Assembly (NCBI GenBank): GCA_012976225.1
Contig: JAAVVG010000013.1
Location: 434,001 to 498,000 of the forward strand
Source of the DNA: Golubevia sp. BC0850
Taxonomy: Eukaryota; Basidiomycota; Exobasidiomycetes; Golubeviales; Golubeviaceae
Length of the DNA: 64,000 bases
Direction: 5' to 3'
Shown: positions 13,063 through 25,500 of the stretch, piece after piece
How the letters are laid out: every line of letters begins with the position of its first letter
How positions within the stretch are numbered: position 1 is the stretch's first letter
The notes under the pieces: generated by a model
Database searches by the model: none
The model's input: only the letters and a program-made list of their open reading frames with translations
Told to the model about the DNA's origin: nothing
Made by a program: the position numbers and the translations under genes

Positions 13063-13464
13063 TTAATCTCCAGGTCCCAAACCAAACAAAGCCAGCTGAG
13101 CTCTCATTTTTTGATTCTCTCCCAAAACCTTTTCCAAGTCCGATTTCCATTGCATTCTTTCTTCCAATCTTTCTGCTCTTTCACTTCTCAACATATTTCT
13201 CAATCCATTAGCTTCTTCATTCCGATCTAACAACCCTTGAGCTGCCAATTCCAGTATCTGAGCTCTTGTAACTCGAGTACTTTTGGAGTTTGAATCATCA
13301 TTGGAAGTGGTTCTTGAAGGTGAATCTCCCAATGACAAAGTTTGAAGAGTTGCCATTGCTTGTTTTTCTCTATCTCTTCTTGATACACTTCCAATCCTAC
13401 CCTTCTCTTTACGATCCGGTCTTAAAGAAACTCCACCACTTCTTTCCATTCGAGTGGAGTTCAT
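13063..13464 (-). CDS. Uncharacterised protein, C-terminal coiled-coil exon
   Basis: An open frame of 133 residues ending in GLGPGD. The first half is Ser/Arg/Thr-rich. The second half is a predicted coiled coil, with a charged heptad run around NMLRSERAERLEERMQ and ENQKMRAQLALF. A CAG acceptor just upstream of the Met (about 13471) preceded by a CTAAA branch-like site suggests this is a 3' exon rather than a full gene. The likely partner is the frame at 13507-14472, but no join I tried gives a clean donor with matching phase. I do not recognise the family. Confidence 0.4.
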   Translation of the reverse strand: MNSTRMERSGGVSLRPDRKEKGRIGSVSRRDREKQAMATLQTLSLGDSPSRTTSNDDSNSKSTRVTRAQILELAAQGLLDRNEEANGLRNMLRSERAERLEERMQWKSDLEKVLGENQKMRAQLALFGLGPGD

Positions 13465-13506
13465 ACCACTGCTTCGATTCTCGTCTTTGAAATTTAGTCT
13501 TCCAAC

Positions 13507-14889
13507 TTAATCTGAAGGTGATTGACTATTACAAGTTGACTTGAACTCTTGGGAAGAAGAAAGTGCGAGAGGACTTGACAGGTTGGATGTCGACGTCTCC
13601 GTAGAATCGTCCATGACTGAGCGACGAGAACCAGTGTAAGGAACAGGATCTCGACGAGGAAGAGAGCCATGAAAGCGGGTTTGGAAAGCTTTGAGTCTTT
13701 TTAATCCTAGACTAAAAGAGTTCAAAGACCAGAAGAGGTTCGACCATAAGGAGCTAAAGCTGGAGATGAGAGCGTTGCGGCGCGAAGACGACGCTTTTGT
13801 GCCAAGAGTTGACGTTCTCTTGAAGATTCAACCTCCATTCCATACCCGAGAGAAGTCTGAGAGACTTCGAACTCTTCATTGAAAGAAGCAGAGTCCGTTA
13901 GATTGTTCGATGGGGTTTGAAGTGGTCCTGCCGGGTTGGGTCGTCCGTCCCAATTAGATCCAGTCTCTCTTCTTATCGAATGAGTTGCTTCTTCTTTCCA
14001 GATTCCAAGGTAGTCGTTCCATAAATCCTGAAGAGTGGAGAGGTGTTGGTAGAGTCCTCCTTGGGAAGCTGGATGCGAAGTAGAGGACGACTCCGGTGGG
14101 AAGAGTTGTCGCTGCATTTCTAGCTCTGAATCATCTTGGCTTCTGAGGTTCTCTCTACTCGAATTGACTTCTTGACCAGCTCCAGAGCTTGCGAATAGAT
14201 TAGGAGTCCTCCTACCCGCCGAGGGAGGTGTTCCGAAAAAGCTTGTCGTGTCGATGGTCTGACCGCAGTCGTACGATTTGGCAGGAATCCTGGTTGTTTC
14301 CTGTCTCGAAAACCCTGAGTTGGGGTGGAAGATCTCGATCTGAAGCCGAAGTGTAGGTTCCAAATCCCCATTGGGAGCTAGCCTGACGTTGACTGGTTGG
14401 ATCGAAGTTTCGAGAAGAAGTTTGACTTGCTTCAAACGCTCCGGAGGTTGAATTGGGCGTGAAGGGTATCATCGAACTTGACGGACTAGAGCTTTCGGAG
14501 GTAGGTTCTAATTGAAGAGAGAATGGACGACGTTGTTGAAGGATCGGGAGGAGGGGCCAAAAGATCGGTGTCGACGGTCAGCTTTGAGTCCACCTGTCTC
14601 GGTTGGTACGTAGAGGAGCTCCTTCTGATGTGACTCTATGAGGTCAGAGATAGAGACTGATCTTATAGATTGAGCTGTTCTATGGCATTACCGTCCCCAG
14701 AATACTGGGTGAAGGACCCTTTGAAGTGGGATGAAGCTGACTAGATGGAAGCGCCCGAGGGCGAAGTTGAACGGTCTGATCATAAGAACTGTTGAGATTG
14801 TTCAAATTTGATGTGAAAGACTGAATGCGAATTAAAAAGAAGGGAGGTGAAGAGCAAACAGAGTGAGTCTGTCGAAAAAAGGAGGACAA
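13507..14889 (-). CDS. Uncharacterised Ser/Gln-rich protein, exon structure unresolved
   Basis: Coding-like sequence runs through several minus-strand frames. A Met at 14889 opens a 69-residue frame with a GTAATG donor near 14690. A Ser/Thr/Gln-rich frame follows around 14472-14330 (MIPFTPNSTSGAFEASQ). A frame rich in Ser/Gln covers about 14240-13790 (SAGRRTPNLFASSG, LYQHLSTLQDLWNDYLG). A frame ending at 13507 contains RRDPVPYTGSRRSVMDD. Frame changes imply two or three small introns, for example one of about 55 nt near 14.3 kb, but I could not fix their borders. Low complexity suggests a regulatory or scaffold protein; no function can be named. It may be one gene with the coiled-coil exon downstream. 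Confidence 0.35.
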
Positions 14890-15733
14890 GGTTGGGCCGC
14901 TGACGGTGAGAACCGAATCTTGGCCCTATTCCACCTCGAGTTCGAAAGACTCAAAGCACCTGTGCCCACGATTTAAACTTTCAAACTCTCCAGAGAAAAA
15001 AGTACGAGAGAAATCGGCGAGCTTGCACCGACTCCTTGGGTCTCGAATTGCCACTCAACATGGTCAAAGCTTGTAGAAGATTGATCCTTGATTTGACCTG
15101 ATAGTGGAAATCTAGAGAGACTCTCACTTAGATGGAGAGCAAAGCTCGTAAAGAAGAAGAGAGAGAAGAGAGGTGGAGTGAAAGAGCTGGCATTGCGCTT
15201 GGGATCACTTTCTGTCCTTTATAAAATAATTCAAGGTCGTGCGGTGAAGCCTGACTTGCTTGATTAATATCAAAATCGGCGTCAACGGGTGTTGGAAGTG
15301 AAGAAAGAAGAGGTAAGGGAGAACACCAACGGAGAGGTAAGGGGAGGGCATCAGGGGGAGGGGATCGAAACTTCTTGCGGTGAAGAGGGCAACCTCTCCG
15401 AAATTAACGCCAAATCTCCAATAAAAGATAACCCGACTTAATTCCGATGACCCATGATGCGCGTATGGCTTGAAAAAAATTGGAAGAACAAAGGGAAGAT
15501 CCAGGGCTTTCTTTGTCCTCTTCGAATCCATGTGGTTTCGAACGTCATTCTGAATTCGCACTTTGTGCCGACCGGAGAAACGGTTAAACAATTCAAATTA
15601 AACGCACTGCTGTTCGTCAATTTTTGATAGGAGAATGAGAATCAGAGATTTGGGACAGAGCTATCAGCTACCGAGAACATCCTGGCTGTCCTTCTCCACG
15701 TTACCATTCAAGTGAAAGAGATTCATTGCCGAC
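14890..15733. promoter_or_regulatory. Divergent spacer upstream of CDK11, no gene seen
   Basis: About 840 bp between the minus-strand uncharacterised gene and CDK11. It contains a TATA-like TTTATAAAATA at about 15218-15228, whose orientation and use are unknown. Short frames here do not look coding. Confidence 0.4.
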
Positions 15734-17657
15734 ATGGAAGGAGATAGTAAGTCAATACAAACGGAACATTCAATCAAAGGCACCGATATGGTTCAACATC
15801 AACTCAACTTCCAGCTTCAGAGTTAATCTCCATATCTTCCTCCTTGACTTTGTGACAGGCTCGCCTCCTCCCAGGAAACGAAGCAAGTGGGAACAAGATG
15901 ACGATCAAGCTGAAATAAACGAAGCTGAATTGGAAGCCTCAAGAGCTCGAGCAGCTGCCAAAGCAGCGAAGCAAAGAGCAAAGCAAGCTGCAAGAGACAA
16001 GCAATCCTCAAGTTCTACTGCTACTCCAGAATCTGTCTCTCGAAGAGCTGCTTCCATCGACCTCAACAATACCTCTTCTCCAATCCGATCATCTACTCCT
16101 TCAAGGAGCTCGGATCAGAATCAAGCAGCACAAGCAGCAGATAGTCCAGCTCCAATCCAGAGGAAGAAGCTTCCAGTCCCACCTCGGTCGGCTCATCCTC
16201 CGATCACTGGGTGTCGAAGCGTTTATGAGTATGAAAGGTTGAATCATATTGAAGAGGGATCTTACGGAGTAGTCTTTAGAGCTAGGGAGAAGACTACTGG
16301 TGAAATTGTAGCTCTGAAGAAGTTGAAGATGGACAAGGAGAAGAATGGATTCCCAATTACTAGTTTGAGAGAGATTAGGACATTGATGGAAGCTAGGCAT
16401 CCTAATGTGGTGCAGGTGAAGGAAATCGTGGTCGGTGATACTTTGACTCAGTGAGTAGCTATGAGATTAGGATGGAGGGACAAAGTGAAGATAGAAGGTG
16501 CACCTTCTCGAAGCTCAAGGTCGGCCCAGCTGAGGTGAAGGATTGTGTTCTGATAAAGTGTTGTTTCAATCAACAGAATTTTCATAGTCATGGAATTTGT
16601 GGAGCACGATCTCAAGACGCTTCTCTCGAATATGAGGACGCCTTTCCTCCAATCTGAAATCAAGACTCTAATGCTTCAACTCCTCTCAGCTATGAACCTT
16701 TTACACTCAAATTGGATCGTTCATCGGGATATAAAGACTAGCAATCTCTTGATGAACAACAGAGGAATGATGAAGCTGGCGGATTTCGGGCTGGCTAGGA
16801 TGTTTGGAGATCCTCTCGGAGACATGACTACTTTGGTAGTGACACTGTGGTACCGGTGAGTAAGAACATGAAAGCATCTTGAAGAGTTGTACTTGCGATG
16901 CAGAAAGTTGAAATTCTTTGTGTGAAAGTCATGTCTGACTCAAATCCGCTTTCTTTCGTCCTCTCTCAGAGCTCCAGAGCTTCTCTTAGGTGCCAAGGAA
17001 TACAACACAGCTATTGATATGTGGTCTGTAGGATGTATCTTTGGAGAACTGATCAGCAAGGAACCTATGTTCCCGGGAAAGAACGAAGCCGACGAAATTG
17101 GAAAGGTAAGAGTAGAATGTATGCTACCTAATTTCCTTCCTTTCTCTCAGAAGCTGATCTGATTCTTTTTAACCTTTTCAATCTCACAGATCTTCAAGCT
17201 TTTAGGACAACCAACTGAAGCATCTTGGCGAGGCTTCTCGAGTTTGCCACATGCTCGCTCAATCTCAAAAGTTGCCCAACCATATAGCACGTTGAGACAA
17301 AGGTTTCGATATATTACAGAAGCCGGATTGGATCTTCTCTCAAAGCTTCTGACCTATGATCCTGAACAGAGGATCACAGCCGAGGAAGCTCTGGAGCATC
17401 CTTATTTCACAGAATCTCCAGCTCCAGCTCATCCCGAGTCTTTCGCTAGTTTCCCTTCAGTTGCTGCTGGGGAGAAGAAACATGATTCTCCTGACGCTCC
17501 TCAGAGATTGGCTGATCAAAAGTGAGTGTAGCAAAAGTTGAGGTTGCGAGCTGGAGAGGTCCTTTGATTTGCTCTTGGCTTACTTCTCTTGTCCTGTCCT
17601 TTTCTCTTTCTTTTGTTATTCAGATTGGCCTATCAACTCGAACTGGATCTGGTCTGA
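15734..17657 (+). CDS. CDK11: PITSLRE cyclin-dependent kinase CDK11
   Basis: Six exons: 15734-15746, 15859-16450, 16577-16855, 16970-17105, 17190-17521 and 17624-17657, giving 461 aa. A 13 nt first exon encodes MEGD. A short N-terminal region is basic and Ala/Lys/Gln/Ser-rich ([12 protein letters not shown], then a [14 protein letters not shown] helix). The kinase domain starts near residue 150: glycine loop [12 protein letters not shown], catalytic Lys in VALKKLKM, the diagnostic [13 protein letters not shown] helix, [19 protein letters not shown], and [14 protein letters not shown]. The C-lobe ends near ALEHPYF. CDK11 with cyclin L links transcription and splicing in the nucleus. The N-terminal extension is much shorter than in animals. 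All splice sites are canonical. Confidence 0.93.
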
Positions 17658-18114
17658 AATGATTCTACCTACTTCACGCCCCTCGGCTCAAACACTGTAA
17701 CATCACACAACTCTTCTTCAACCTTGCATTTTCATCTTTGCTCAGCCTTTGTATTTTCGTGTTCTACACCATCTCTTTCCTCTCAGGACTTTCGAGTTTG
17801 CTCACAAGACCGGAACGTCTCTGTGTGATGTATGGAGGAGGTGACGTGCGCTTAGCTAGCTGAAGACCTAGAGCCGACTCTTTACTCTCTCTTCTCTCTC
17901 ACCTCTTTCTTTCCTCAGCCGGCCTGTTGCTTGAGCAAACGTTCAACGTCTTTATTATGATATTATTAAACCTAAATTGACCCCGATGTCTCTTCCTGTT
18001 CCTCCTCGCAGTCATCATCTATCTCACTCTAGTCCTCATTCTTAGTCCTCTATCTCTCGGGGAACGAGCTAAAGAAGCACGAGTCCTCACTACCGATTCA
18101 GCCTCAAGTTCAAG
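17658..18114. other. Intergenic, no gene seen
   Basis: 3' region of CDK11 and upstream region of F-box copy B. CT-rich near 17.9-18.05 kb; no coding frame. Confidence 0.4.
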
Positions 18115-19252
18115 ATGAATGACAACAACAAAGCTCTACTTCCAGAGACACTTCTTTCTACCTTCAAACGTCTAACTCCTCAACAAGTAGTCAAAGTCAG
18201 AGAGGTATGCAAGCAATGGCTAGAACTCGTCAACGAGAACAGAGCCCTTTGGAGGATACTGGAGATCTCAAAAGTTAGAAGTCCGGAGGAGGCTCAGGCC
18301 GTACTGGATCAGTACGACGAGAGGAGCGGATCAACTTTAGAGGCGGTCTCGGTTCGAATGGAGCTGGGAGTCAGGAAACTGGATGGTCCTCAACTCGAAC
18401 CGAATTTCTCTGAAATCGAATCATTGGGAGCGACGATGGAGAAGTCTCTAGCGACGCTTCTCGTGATCTCTCTCGAGCTTCCTTATGGTCAACGCAAACC
18501 GTTTGCAGATTCGGTACTTCTGGAGGCTCCCAATCTCGTGGAGCTCAAGGTGTCAGGCATCCCTGACGACACAGTCTCAGTTCAAGTAAAGACTCGACCA
18601 ACAACTGGAGGTCTCAAAACGCTCTGGATCCCTTCTCTTTGGAATCTGCCGAAGGAACGTCTCACTCTCTTCAAGAACCTCGGTTCTCTCAAGGTCGCAG
18701 ATGGTCGATCTCAATCGGAATGGAGAGAGGTTCTCAGTCACTGCTACTCATCTTCGAAACATCTTAGCCTTGAACTCGATGAGACCAGTGACGATGAACT
18801 GAGTTCACTTCAACCGCTTCAATTCCTGATTCTGGAGATTATGGAATTCAAGTACGGCGAGGTGTTTCCGAGTTGGATGGTCGTCCCTTCAAGCTTGACG
18901 CTCATCACGCTCTACGTCCCTCGAGGATTGCCTCTCTCTCATCTCAGAACTTTCTGTTGATTTGATCGATGTCAACAAGTCCGCGCTGATGAATGTGTGT
19001 CCAAGGCTACCAATCCTTCGCCTACCGTACTTAGTTTCTTTGGAAAGAATTGATCTCAGAGAAATTCTCAAGAGGAGAAGAAACAATGTTGAAGCTGGAT
19101 TGGCGATTGGGGGCATCAAGATGGAATCTCTCAAGAGGGTCTATATCCCGTTTGACAGACTTGACGAGTCAGAGCTAGGCGAAATCAGGAAATTGGTAGA
19201 TCAATTGGTGGACTTGAATCTCGAACCGAAGCGTTGGAAAGTCGAAATCTGA
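18115..19252 (+). pseudogene. F-box/LRR-like protein, copy B, frame broken once
   Basis: The frame opens with MNDNNKALLPETLLSTF and VVKVREVCKQWLELV, an F-box-like N-terminus related to the copies at 4.4, 25.6 and 35.1 kb. It runs 281 codons to a TGA at 18958-18960. The family's C-terminal part follows in the next frame, from about 18.91 kb to the TGA at 19250-19252: ISELSVDLIDVNKS, MESLKRVYIPF, then PKRWKVEI. The change of frame must lie within about 18.90-18.95 kb in a CT-repetitive stretch, and no intron of workable size fits there. Apart from that one lesion the roughly 375-codon reading frame is intact, so this is either a very young pseudogene or a sequence error. Confidence 0.65.
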
Positions 19253-19730
19253 AAAGGATTCCTCTCTTGTAAGTGTTGACTCTAGCGTCTTTGGGGTTTT
19301 ATCACTTTCAATCTGAACCAATCTCTCATTTTCACCTTTCCCTTCTCTCTCCCATCGAAGGCACAAGCCTGCAGGTTCCTTTACCCAATCCGATCAGATA
19401 CCGCAATTCCTTCCATTAGCTTTCAGATTCAAGTGCCTTCTCAATAACTCTGTTCCATCTACCTCTCTAACAGGCTCAGCCTTTGTCTGTCCTTTCTCTT
19501 TCTACCCTTCTTTTTCGTCTTGGCTTTCTGTTCCCCATGATCTGATTGGTGTAGATCCTTCTTATGTCAGCAAAGTAAGCGAAACTATTTGAGTTGCGCG
19601 AGAAGTTGTCTTGGAGAGGTTGAGGTTCGGCGATGTGCCAGTGCCGAAGCAAGAGCTTCCTTCTGAGCTGCGAGCATCTGCCTTTAACTTTAGATCTTGC
19701 TCCTTTCTTCTATCTATCTAAGCTCAGTCT
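19253..19730. other. Intergenic, no gene seen
   Basis: About 480 bp between F-box copy B and the PPR-like gene, both on the plus strand. CT-rich, with no coding signal. Confidence 0.4.
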
Positions 19731-22511
19731 ATGGTTTTACGATGCTTCTCAAGGAGAGGTTTGATTCCATCTCGTAGAATCATCGTTATCAGAGATACGA
19801 GTAGATCTTCCAACGATTTCAAACCAAGCATCTGCAACTTTGGAGGAGAATCAACTTGCAATGGTAAACAACGATCTTCATTCTCGACCAGTTCGTCAAA
19901 TCCAAGTCTGAATTCCAATTCCAATTCCACTTCTAACAAATTGAATTCAGAAGTTGAATCAACTGAAGGTATCAAAATCGGATCATCATCTTCAGAAGAA
20001 GCTTCTTCAACTTCTCAATCTTCCACTTCTTCTCATCCATCTCTCACTCAATTTCAATCTCAATCGACTTCAACTTCTTCTCAGCACCCACTGATATCAA
20101 ACCTGTTACGAGAAATTTATTCAACTCATCAGACGCCATCATCGGATAGAGTTTGGAATTCTTATCTTTTATTAACTACAACGACCGATCAACCAGATGA
20201 TTTAGATATCATCAACCCACTTGGTAGTGCAACTTCTTCAGTTCAATTACCTTTAATCAATCAATTAAAGCTAGAACATCATAAATTGGTTTTGAGAGCT
20301 ATTTCACCAGACGTTGTTGAAGAAAGATGGAGGAAGAAGGAATCTAGTAACAGGAGAAAGTTTGAGAACATAGAGACTGACAGGTTCAACAGTTTAGCCG
20401 GCAATGAGGGAAAACAGAAAGGGAAGAATGGGGATGGGGCTGGAGCTGGAAAGGAAGGAAAAGGGATTGAAGGAGTGATCCCTTCACTTCCAAGAAGAAC
20501 TAGAGGAAATCAGAATCCTTCCTCTTCCTCCTCTTCATCTACTCTCAAATCAAATCAAATTGAAATCTCAAAGTACATGCAAAGAGTTTGGTTCATAATT
20601 TCACAAATGAGGTCTTTCAACAATCATTTAGGAAGAGGAGATCAATCATTCGAAGCAAGAAGTTTCTTTAACAAGGTTCTAATCTCTTCTCCTTCACTTC
20701 AACCTCAACCAGTTCCAGATATCTCCGATTTCAATCACATTCTTTCAAACCTTTCAAAAACTTCTTCTGTTTCAGATATGATTTCCATTTGGACTGAAAT
20801 CATGGATTCAGATCTTAAAGTTACTAGAGCTACTTATCATCATTTGTTGAGATGTCTTTCTAATGATTTACAAGAGAGGATAGAGAGAAATCAACTAGAC
20901 GAATTCAGAGAAAAGATGAAAGGAATGGTGGATAGGAGAGGAGAGGGTAGTTTTAGTAAAAGTTGGTTGAAGAAAAATGATGCTAAAGGTTCAAAGCTAG
21001 ATCCAGAAGGATCAACAACAATTTCAACGTCTAAGTTAGGATCTTCAAGGACGCATTCCCTATTGCAAGATATGTTATCAAGAGGTATTAAGCCGAACAA
21101 CCTCACAATCGACCTGGCTTTAAGAAACCTCAGAATCACTGGAGATCTTCAAGGTATCAATTCTCTCATTACTCAATACTTTGGTATTGATCTAAAGAAT
21201 CCTGATGAATTTAGTCATGTCCTCAATCGAACTAGAGAAGAGAGTAATGAGAAGAAATATCTGAAACCAAGTGTTCATACTCTCAACACGCTATTAATGA
21301 CTTTAGGAGAACAAAGGACTGTAGGAGAAATGATAACTGCTTTTGAAACTATCACTAAACCTTTACCACTTGGTGAAGAAGAGATTAGGAAGTTGAGAGA
21401 TGAATTGGAGGAGAGCGTTAGGAATGAAGGAGGAGGGGAGATCGAGGGGAATCTTTTCAAACTCGATTGGAGCGTTTTCAAAGGTCAGGGGAGTGGGGTT
21501 AAAGACTCACAGTTTCATCAGAATGTAAACAGTCCTGAATTTCAAGCTCCAAGTTCAAAGGAGAAGAAAAGCGGCTACCCTGAAGTCTTCAAATACCGAC
21601 ATCCTTCCTCAATTTCACCAAACACCAAAACTTTTACAATCATGATGAAACATGTTTGTTCTTCCTCTAATCCAATGAAGATTTCAAATTCTTCAAATCC
21701 GATTTCATCTCCAACTTCAAAATCTTCAACAAAGCCTTTTGTCAGTCAACTCTCAGAAATTGAACTTCGAAGAAATGGATCCTATATCACTCTAGCCAAA
21801 TACCTTCTATCTGAAGCTTCATCTCAATATCGTTCTCAAATCTCAAGAACCTCTCATCATCTAGGATTTTCTTTGAAATTCGACTCAAAACCTTCTATTC
21901 GTCAAAGATCAATTCCATTCGGAGTTGCTTATTTCTTACCGCCTACTTTAACAATTACTTGGGAAATGATCAATCCTTTGGTTTCGTTGGCTTTTAATAG
22001 TAGAGCAAAATCTAAGGGTGAAGGATTAGGAAAGGTTGATTATGATCTTTTGAGCTGGATTCAAGGATTCTTACAGAAAGCTCTGAGAGATAGGCAGATT
22101 GAAATTGAAATTTTAGAATCCTCTTCGAACAGATTTTCAACAACGACCTCAAATTCTAACATCGATCAAATCAGACAAAACCTTCTTTTGAAAGATCTTC
22201 GACATCAATTATCTTTAACTTCAAGAACTTATCAACCTCTAGAAATCTTTTTGGAAGATTTGAACATCAGAATCAAGGAATCTAGAATTGAGAAAAAAGT
22301 TAGGATGAAAGGTAGAAGAGATGGGATTAAGGAGAAAGTGGAGAGGAAGGTTGAGATGGAGAGGTTGGAGAAGTTGGAGATTGAGAGGCTGAAAGAAGAA
22401 AAGGAAAGGGAAAGAGAAATCAGGAAGAGGAGAAAAGAAATTGAAGAGAGTGAGAATGAAGAAAGAGTGGAAGAAGTTGAGGGGAATAGGAGAGATGGGT
22501 TGGTGCAGTAG
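19731..22511 (+). CDS. PPR-like, probably mitochondrial RNA-binding protein
   Basis: A single intronless frame of 926 codons. The first 25 residues are Arg-rich and lack acidic residues until after position 20 (LRCFSRRGLIPSRRIIVI), a good mitochondrial presequence. Helical repeats with pentatricopeptide character occur in the middle: DFNHILSNLSKTSSVSDM, TRATYHHLLRCLSND, RTHSLLQDMLSRGIKPN, SVHTLNTLLMTLGEQ and NTKTFTIMMKHVC. The typical pattern of a 35-residue unit ending in ..PN or KP is visible. Ser-rich linkers separate the blocks, and the C-terminus is a highly charged coiled coil. Fungal PPR proteins of this size act on mitochondrial transcripts; the exact target cannot be inferred. No close orthologue is recognised. 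Confidence 0.75.
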   Translation: MVLRCFSRRGLIPSRRIIVIRDTSRSSNDFKPSICNFGGESTCNGKQRSSFSTSSSNPSLNSNSNSTSNKLNSEVESTEGIKIGSSSSEEASSTSQSSTSSHPSLTQFQSQSTSTSSQHPLISNLLREIYSTHQTPSSDRVWNSYLLLTTTTDQPDDLDIINPLGSATSSVQLPLINQLKLEHHKLVLRAISPDVVEERWRKKESSNRRKFENIETDRFNSLAGNEGKQKGKNGDGAGAGKEGKGIEGVIPSLPRRTRGNQNPSSSSSSSTLKSNQIEISKYMQRVWFIISQMRSFNNHLGRGDQSFEARSFFNKVLISSPSLQPQPVPDISDFNHILSNLSKTSSVSDMISIWTEIMDSDLKVTRATYHHLLRCLSNDLQERIERNQLDEFREKMKGMVDRRGEGSFSKSWLKKNDAKGSKLDPEGSTTISTSKLGSSRTHSLLQDMLSRGIKPNNLTIDLALRNLRITGDLQGINSLITQYFGIDLKNPDEFSHVLNRTREESNEKKYLKPSVHTLNTLLMTLGEQRTVGEMITAFETITKPLPLGEEEIRKLRDELEESVRNEGGGEIEGNLFKLDWSVFKGQGSGVKDSQFHQNVNSPEFQAPSSKEKKSGYPEVFKYRHPSSISPNTKTFTIMMKHVCSSSNPMKISNSSNPISSPTSKSSTKPFVSQLSEIELRRNGSYITLAKYLLSEASSQYRSQISRTSHHLGFSLKFDSKPSIRQRSIPFGVAYFLPPTLTITWEMINPLVSLAFNSRAKSKGEGLGKVDYDLLSWIQGFLQKALRDRQIEIEILESSSNRFSTTTSNSNIDQIRQNLLLKDLRHQLSLTSRTYQPLEIFLEDLNIRIKESRIEKKVRMKGRRDGIKEKVERKVEMERLEKLEIERLKEEKEREREIRKRRKEIEESENEERVEEVEGNRRDGLVQ

Positions 22512-25500
22512 TAACAGGTGTTAAGTTTATTATTCAATCTTTCGAAAGTAACCAAAGATAACTGGCTTTTTGGAGCTGCGAAAATCTTCAACTTGTTGTC
22601 GTGGTCTTCGAATATCTGGACGTTTGATAACAATCAAAGGCGGACACAAGTGGCTGTGCTCATCAATGATCACACGCTGAACTGCAATCTAGACCACGAA
22701 GAACTATCTGGGAAATTCTCACTCATTTCTAGCTTCGTTCGGACCGCTATGAATGGTATCCAAGTCTTCGAACGGGATCTTGAGGATCTAGCGAAGAGCA
22801 CTCGCTCTCCTCTCCCAGGCGCGAACTTCTGATCCCTTTGTTGCTGGACTTGCAGCTTTCTTAAAGAATCCAAGATACTTGAAAAATTCGAATTATGATA
22901 AGGCGATTGTATTTGAAGGAGGAACAAAACTTCCGGAGATGTTCTCCGGTTGGTTTGGATGCGCGTCATTTTTGACGACGCGTTCCGTTTCCTCAAACTG
23001 CTTTCCTGGCCGGGCTGAATTCAATTTCCTCTCAACTCGAACCTAGAACCGGCTTGGATCTATCCAAACGAGCTTCGAGCGTGCGGTTTCCCTTATAATG
23101 AGCGACACTTTCCTCAAACGTCTTCTTGCCCCCTCATCCACATTCTCACCTCGCTCTTGCAATCCACCTTCCTTCCGTCTACTATGGACCCAACCTCCCA
23201 CTCAAATCCTTTCTTCGAGACACCTCAAGAAATCACAACTTGGAAAAAGGGCCTCCTCAACAGAGGAACTCAGCATACCACTTTCCTCCTTCTCCCAACT
23301 CATTGGAAAGAGAGAGAGAAGCTGGGAAAAGGTCCGAATTGAAACGCTTTGAAAAGCTTCCAATTCGAAATACCATATCGATCTCTTACCTTTGACACCG
23401 AGTTGATTATGCTGGTGAGCCTCCCCTCCCGAATGTAGTCTGTCGATGTTCACTCAGTGTCAGGTGCTTTCACGAGCAGTCTTGGAGAATTTTGACTCCA
23501 CGAAGGGTGAGAGATTAGTAGAGACATCCTTTTTTGAAAAGACAAACAACCCTCAAATCGAGGCTTCGAGAAAAGTCAACAGCTTGAAAGCTGGGCAAGG
23601 TCCGAGTCCAAGACCCTTGAAAGGCTATGACCACCTACACCTCACTTCTGGCTAGAGCGTGGTGACGCAGCTTATCTTCCTTTAAAGGGGGTGGTAGTCT
23701 ACCTCTTTTTAACTCCTTCCTCACATGCTTGTAAAGAGCGGTCGTTGAGCGTTGAGCACTGACGAAGGGTGAGAGATTAACTTGCTCAAGTCACCCACCT
23801 TCTTGACTCTTTCATTTCTCATCTTTCAACCTTAATTTCATGTCAGAAAGCTTCGTCTGGCCTTGAGCCCTCACACTCTCATCACTCTCTCAACAATCTA
23901 GCTTCCACTTTTGCATACAGTCTCTGAAACCATGCATCAGGCTGGAAGTTCACAAGATGGCCTAGAAGAAAGCAGTCAAAGGGAAATGTGGATTACAGAT
24001 TCGAATTGAAATTACAAGCTCTCCTTACGTCGTACCCTATTAGACTTCCTTAGGAAACAGCTGTTGAGATTTGGTCCTTGCGAGAGCTCCAGAATCGACT
24101 CACTGCCCGAAGACAGACCAAAAGATAGTCGTTCGAAAGAAGGGGACGTAAAAAAGTGTCTTACTCACCTTGGCCGGAAATTCTGGACTCATGCTTGACT
24201 TTAGCAGTTTACGATATTTTCAAGATCCGTCTAACGCTTACTATGCTCGGGAACGTGCCAGAGCTTGTCTAGTAGAAGAGAAAGGCGGCATACAGTCGAT
24301 GATTCGAAGACTGCCAAACTGACTTTTGGAGAGAGATTTTCTGAGCTCAAGACATGAGCTGTAGGAACAGAGTTGAGAACGCAGCCATTTTTTTGCTGAT
24401 TGAAAGATCTGTTTGAGAATGGAGAGAAGAGATACGGTCAGATAGACACAAAAACAGATAGCAAGGCAAGGAGAGTAATAGTATCTCTTCGAGGTTCGAC
24501 CAATCTGATTTTTTCTCACTCTTCAAGCTTCACTCAGTATTCCATTCTATATCTGTGATAAATTTGTACTTCCATGTGTAAAAGATTTCTAGCAAAGAGC
24601 CCTTTCCTTCTCAGTCCATCGATACGTAACACTTTCTTCTCGTATCTTCAACCTGAACTTACCTACGGATCTCTCTCAGAGAACCTTCTACCAGCAAGCA
24701 AATCCAATCAAAAGAACAGAACCGAATTTTTCCCACTTACAAGTCGGTTCGTGTCTTTGTGTGAGAGCTGACTGAGTTTCTTCATTTTATCTCATCGAGG
24801 ATCGATCTCATCTCTTTGCTGCCTTTGATTGCCCTTCTTACCTCCTCGCCTCCTCCTTGCCTCGTCTTGTGAGGTACCACATGAGGATGTCGTTCTAGAT
24901 GAGAGGCATTTTTTGCCAACTGTTTTGAATCTGCAGATGGTCTTGATGATTTGAGTCCGTCGAAATGGCTGAGTGGTTTAAAAGAAGACAAACTCGCTTG
25001 CACCTCTTCCTTCCGTAACATTCACTCCTGAGATCGCATCTTTCGCTTCATCATAAATGTTAGTTGTAGAGTGATGGAACGGTATAGAAACTGACAACAT
25101 CAACATGAGACTTGAGAGAGGTTCATCTTCACAGACTTTTCCCCACAACTTGTTTCCTTCGAACAGATTCCTTCGCTCTCTTTCTTCTTCAAGACCTGCT
25201 GGATCTTCAAAATTTGAAACATTTCTTTGAATAGAGAAGATGAGAATGAGACAATCATTTCACTGATCACGTTCAAAGATAGCCAAGTCCAGTCAAAGAG
25301 GACTTTCTCACTCACTCATCTTCCCATCGGTCATCCTCGACGCATCCGGATCCAGCAGATCTCTTGATTGGACCTCCACGAAAGAGATCATTCTCTTTTG
25401 GAAGGTGAGTGAGCAGCAAAGTAAGAATGAGAGAATGAATATCGAGTCTTTTCTACATTGAATGAGAAGGGGTTCGGAAGCTGACCTCACTCCAACCCCC

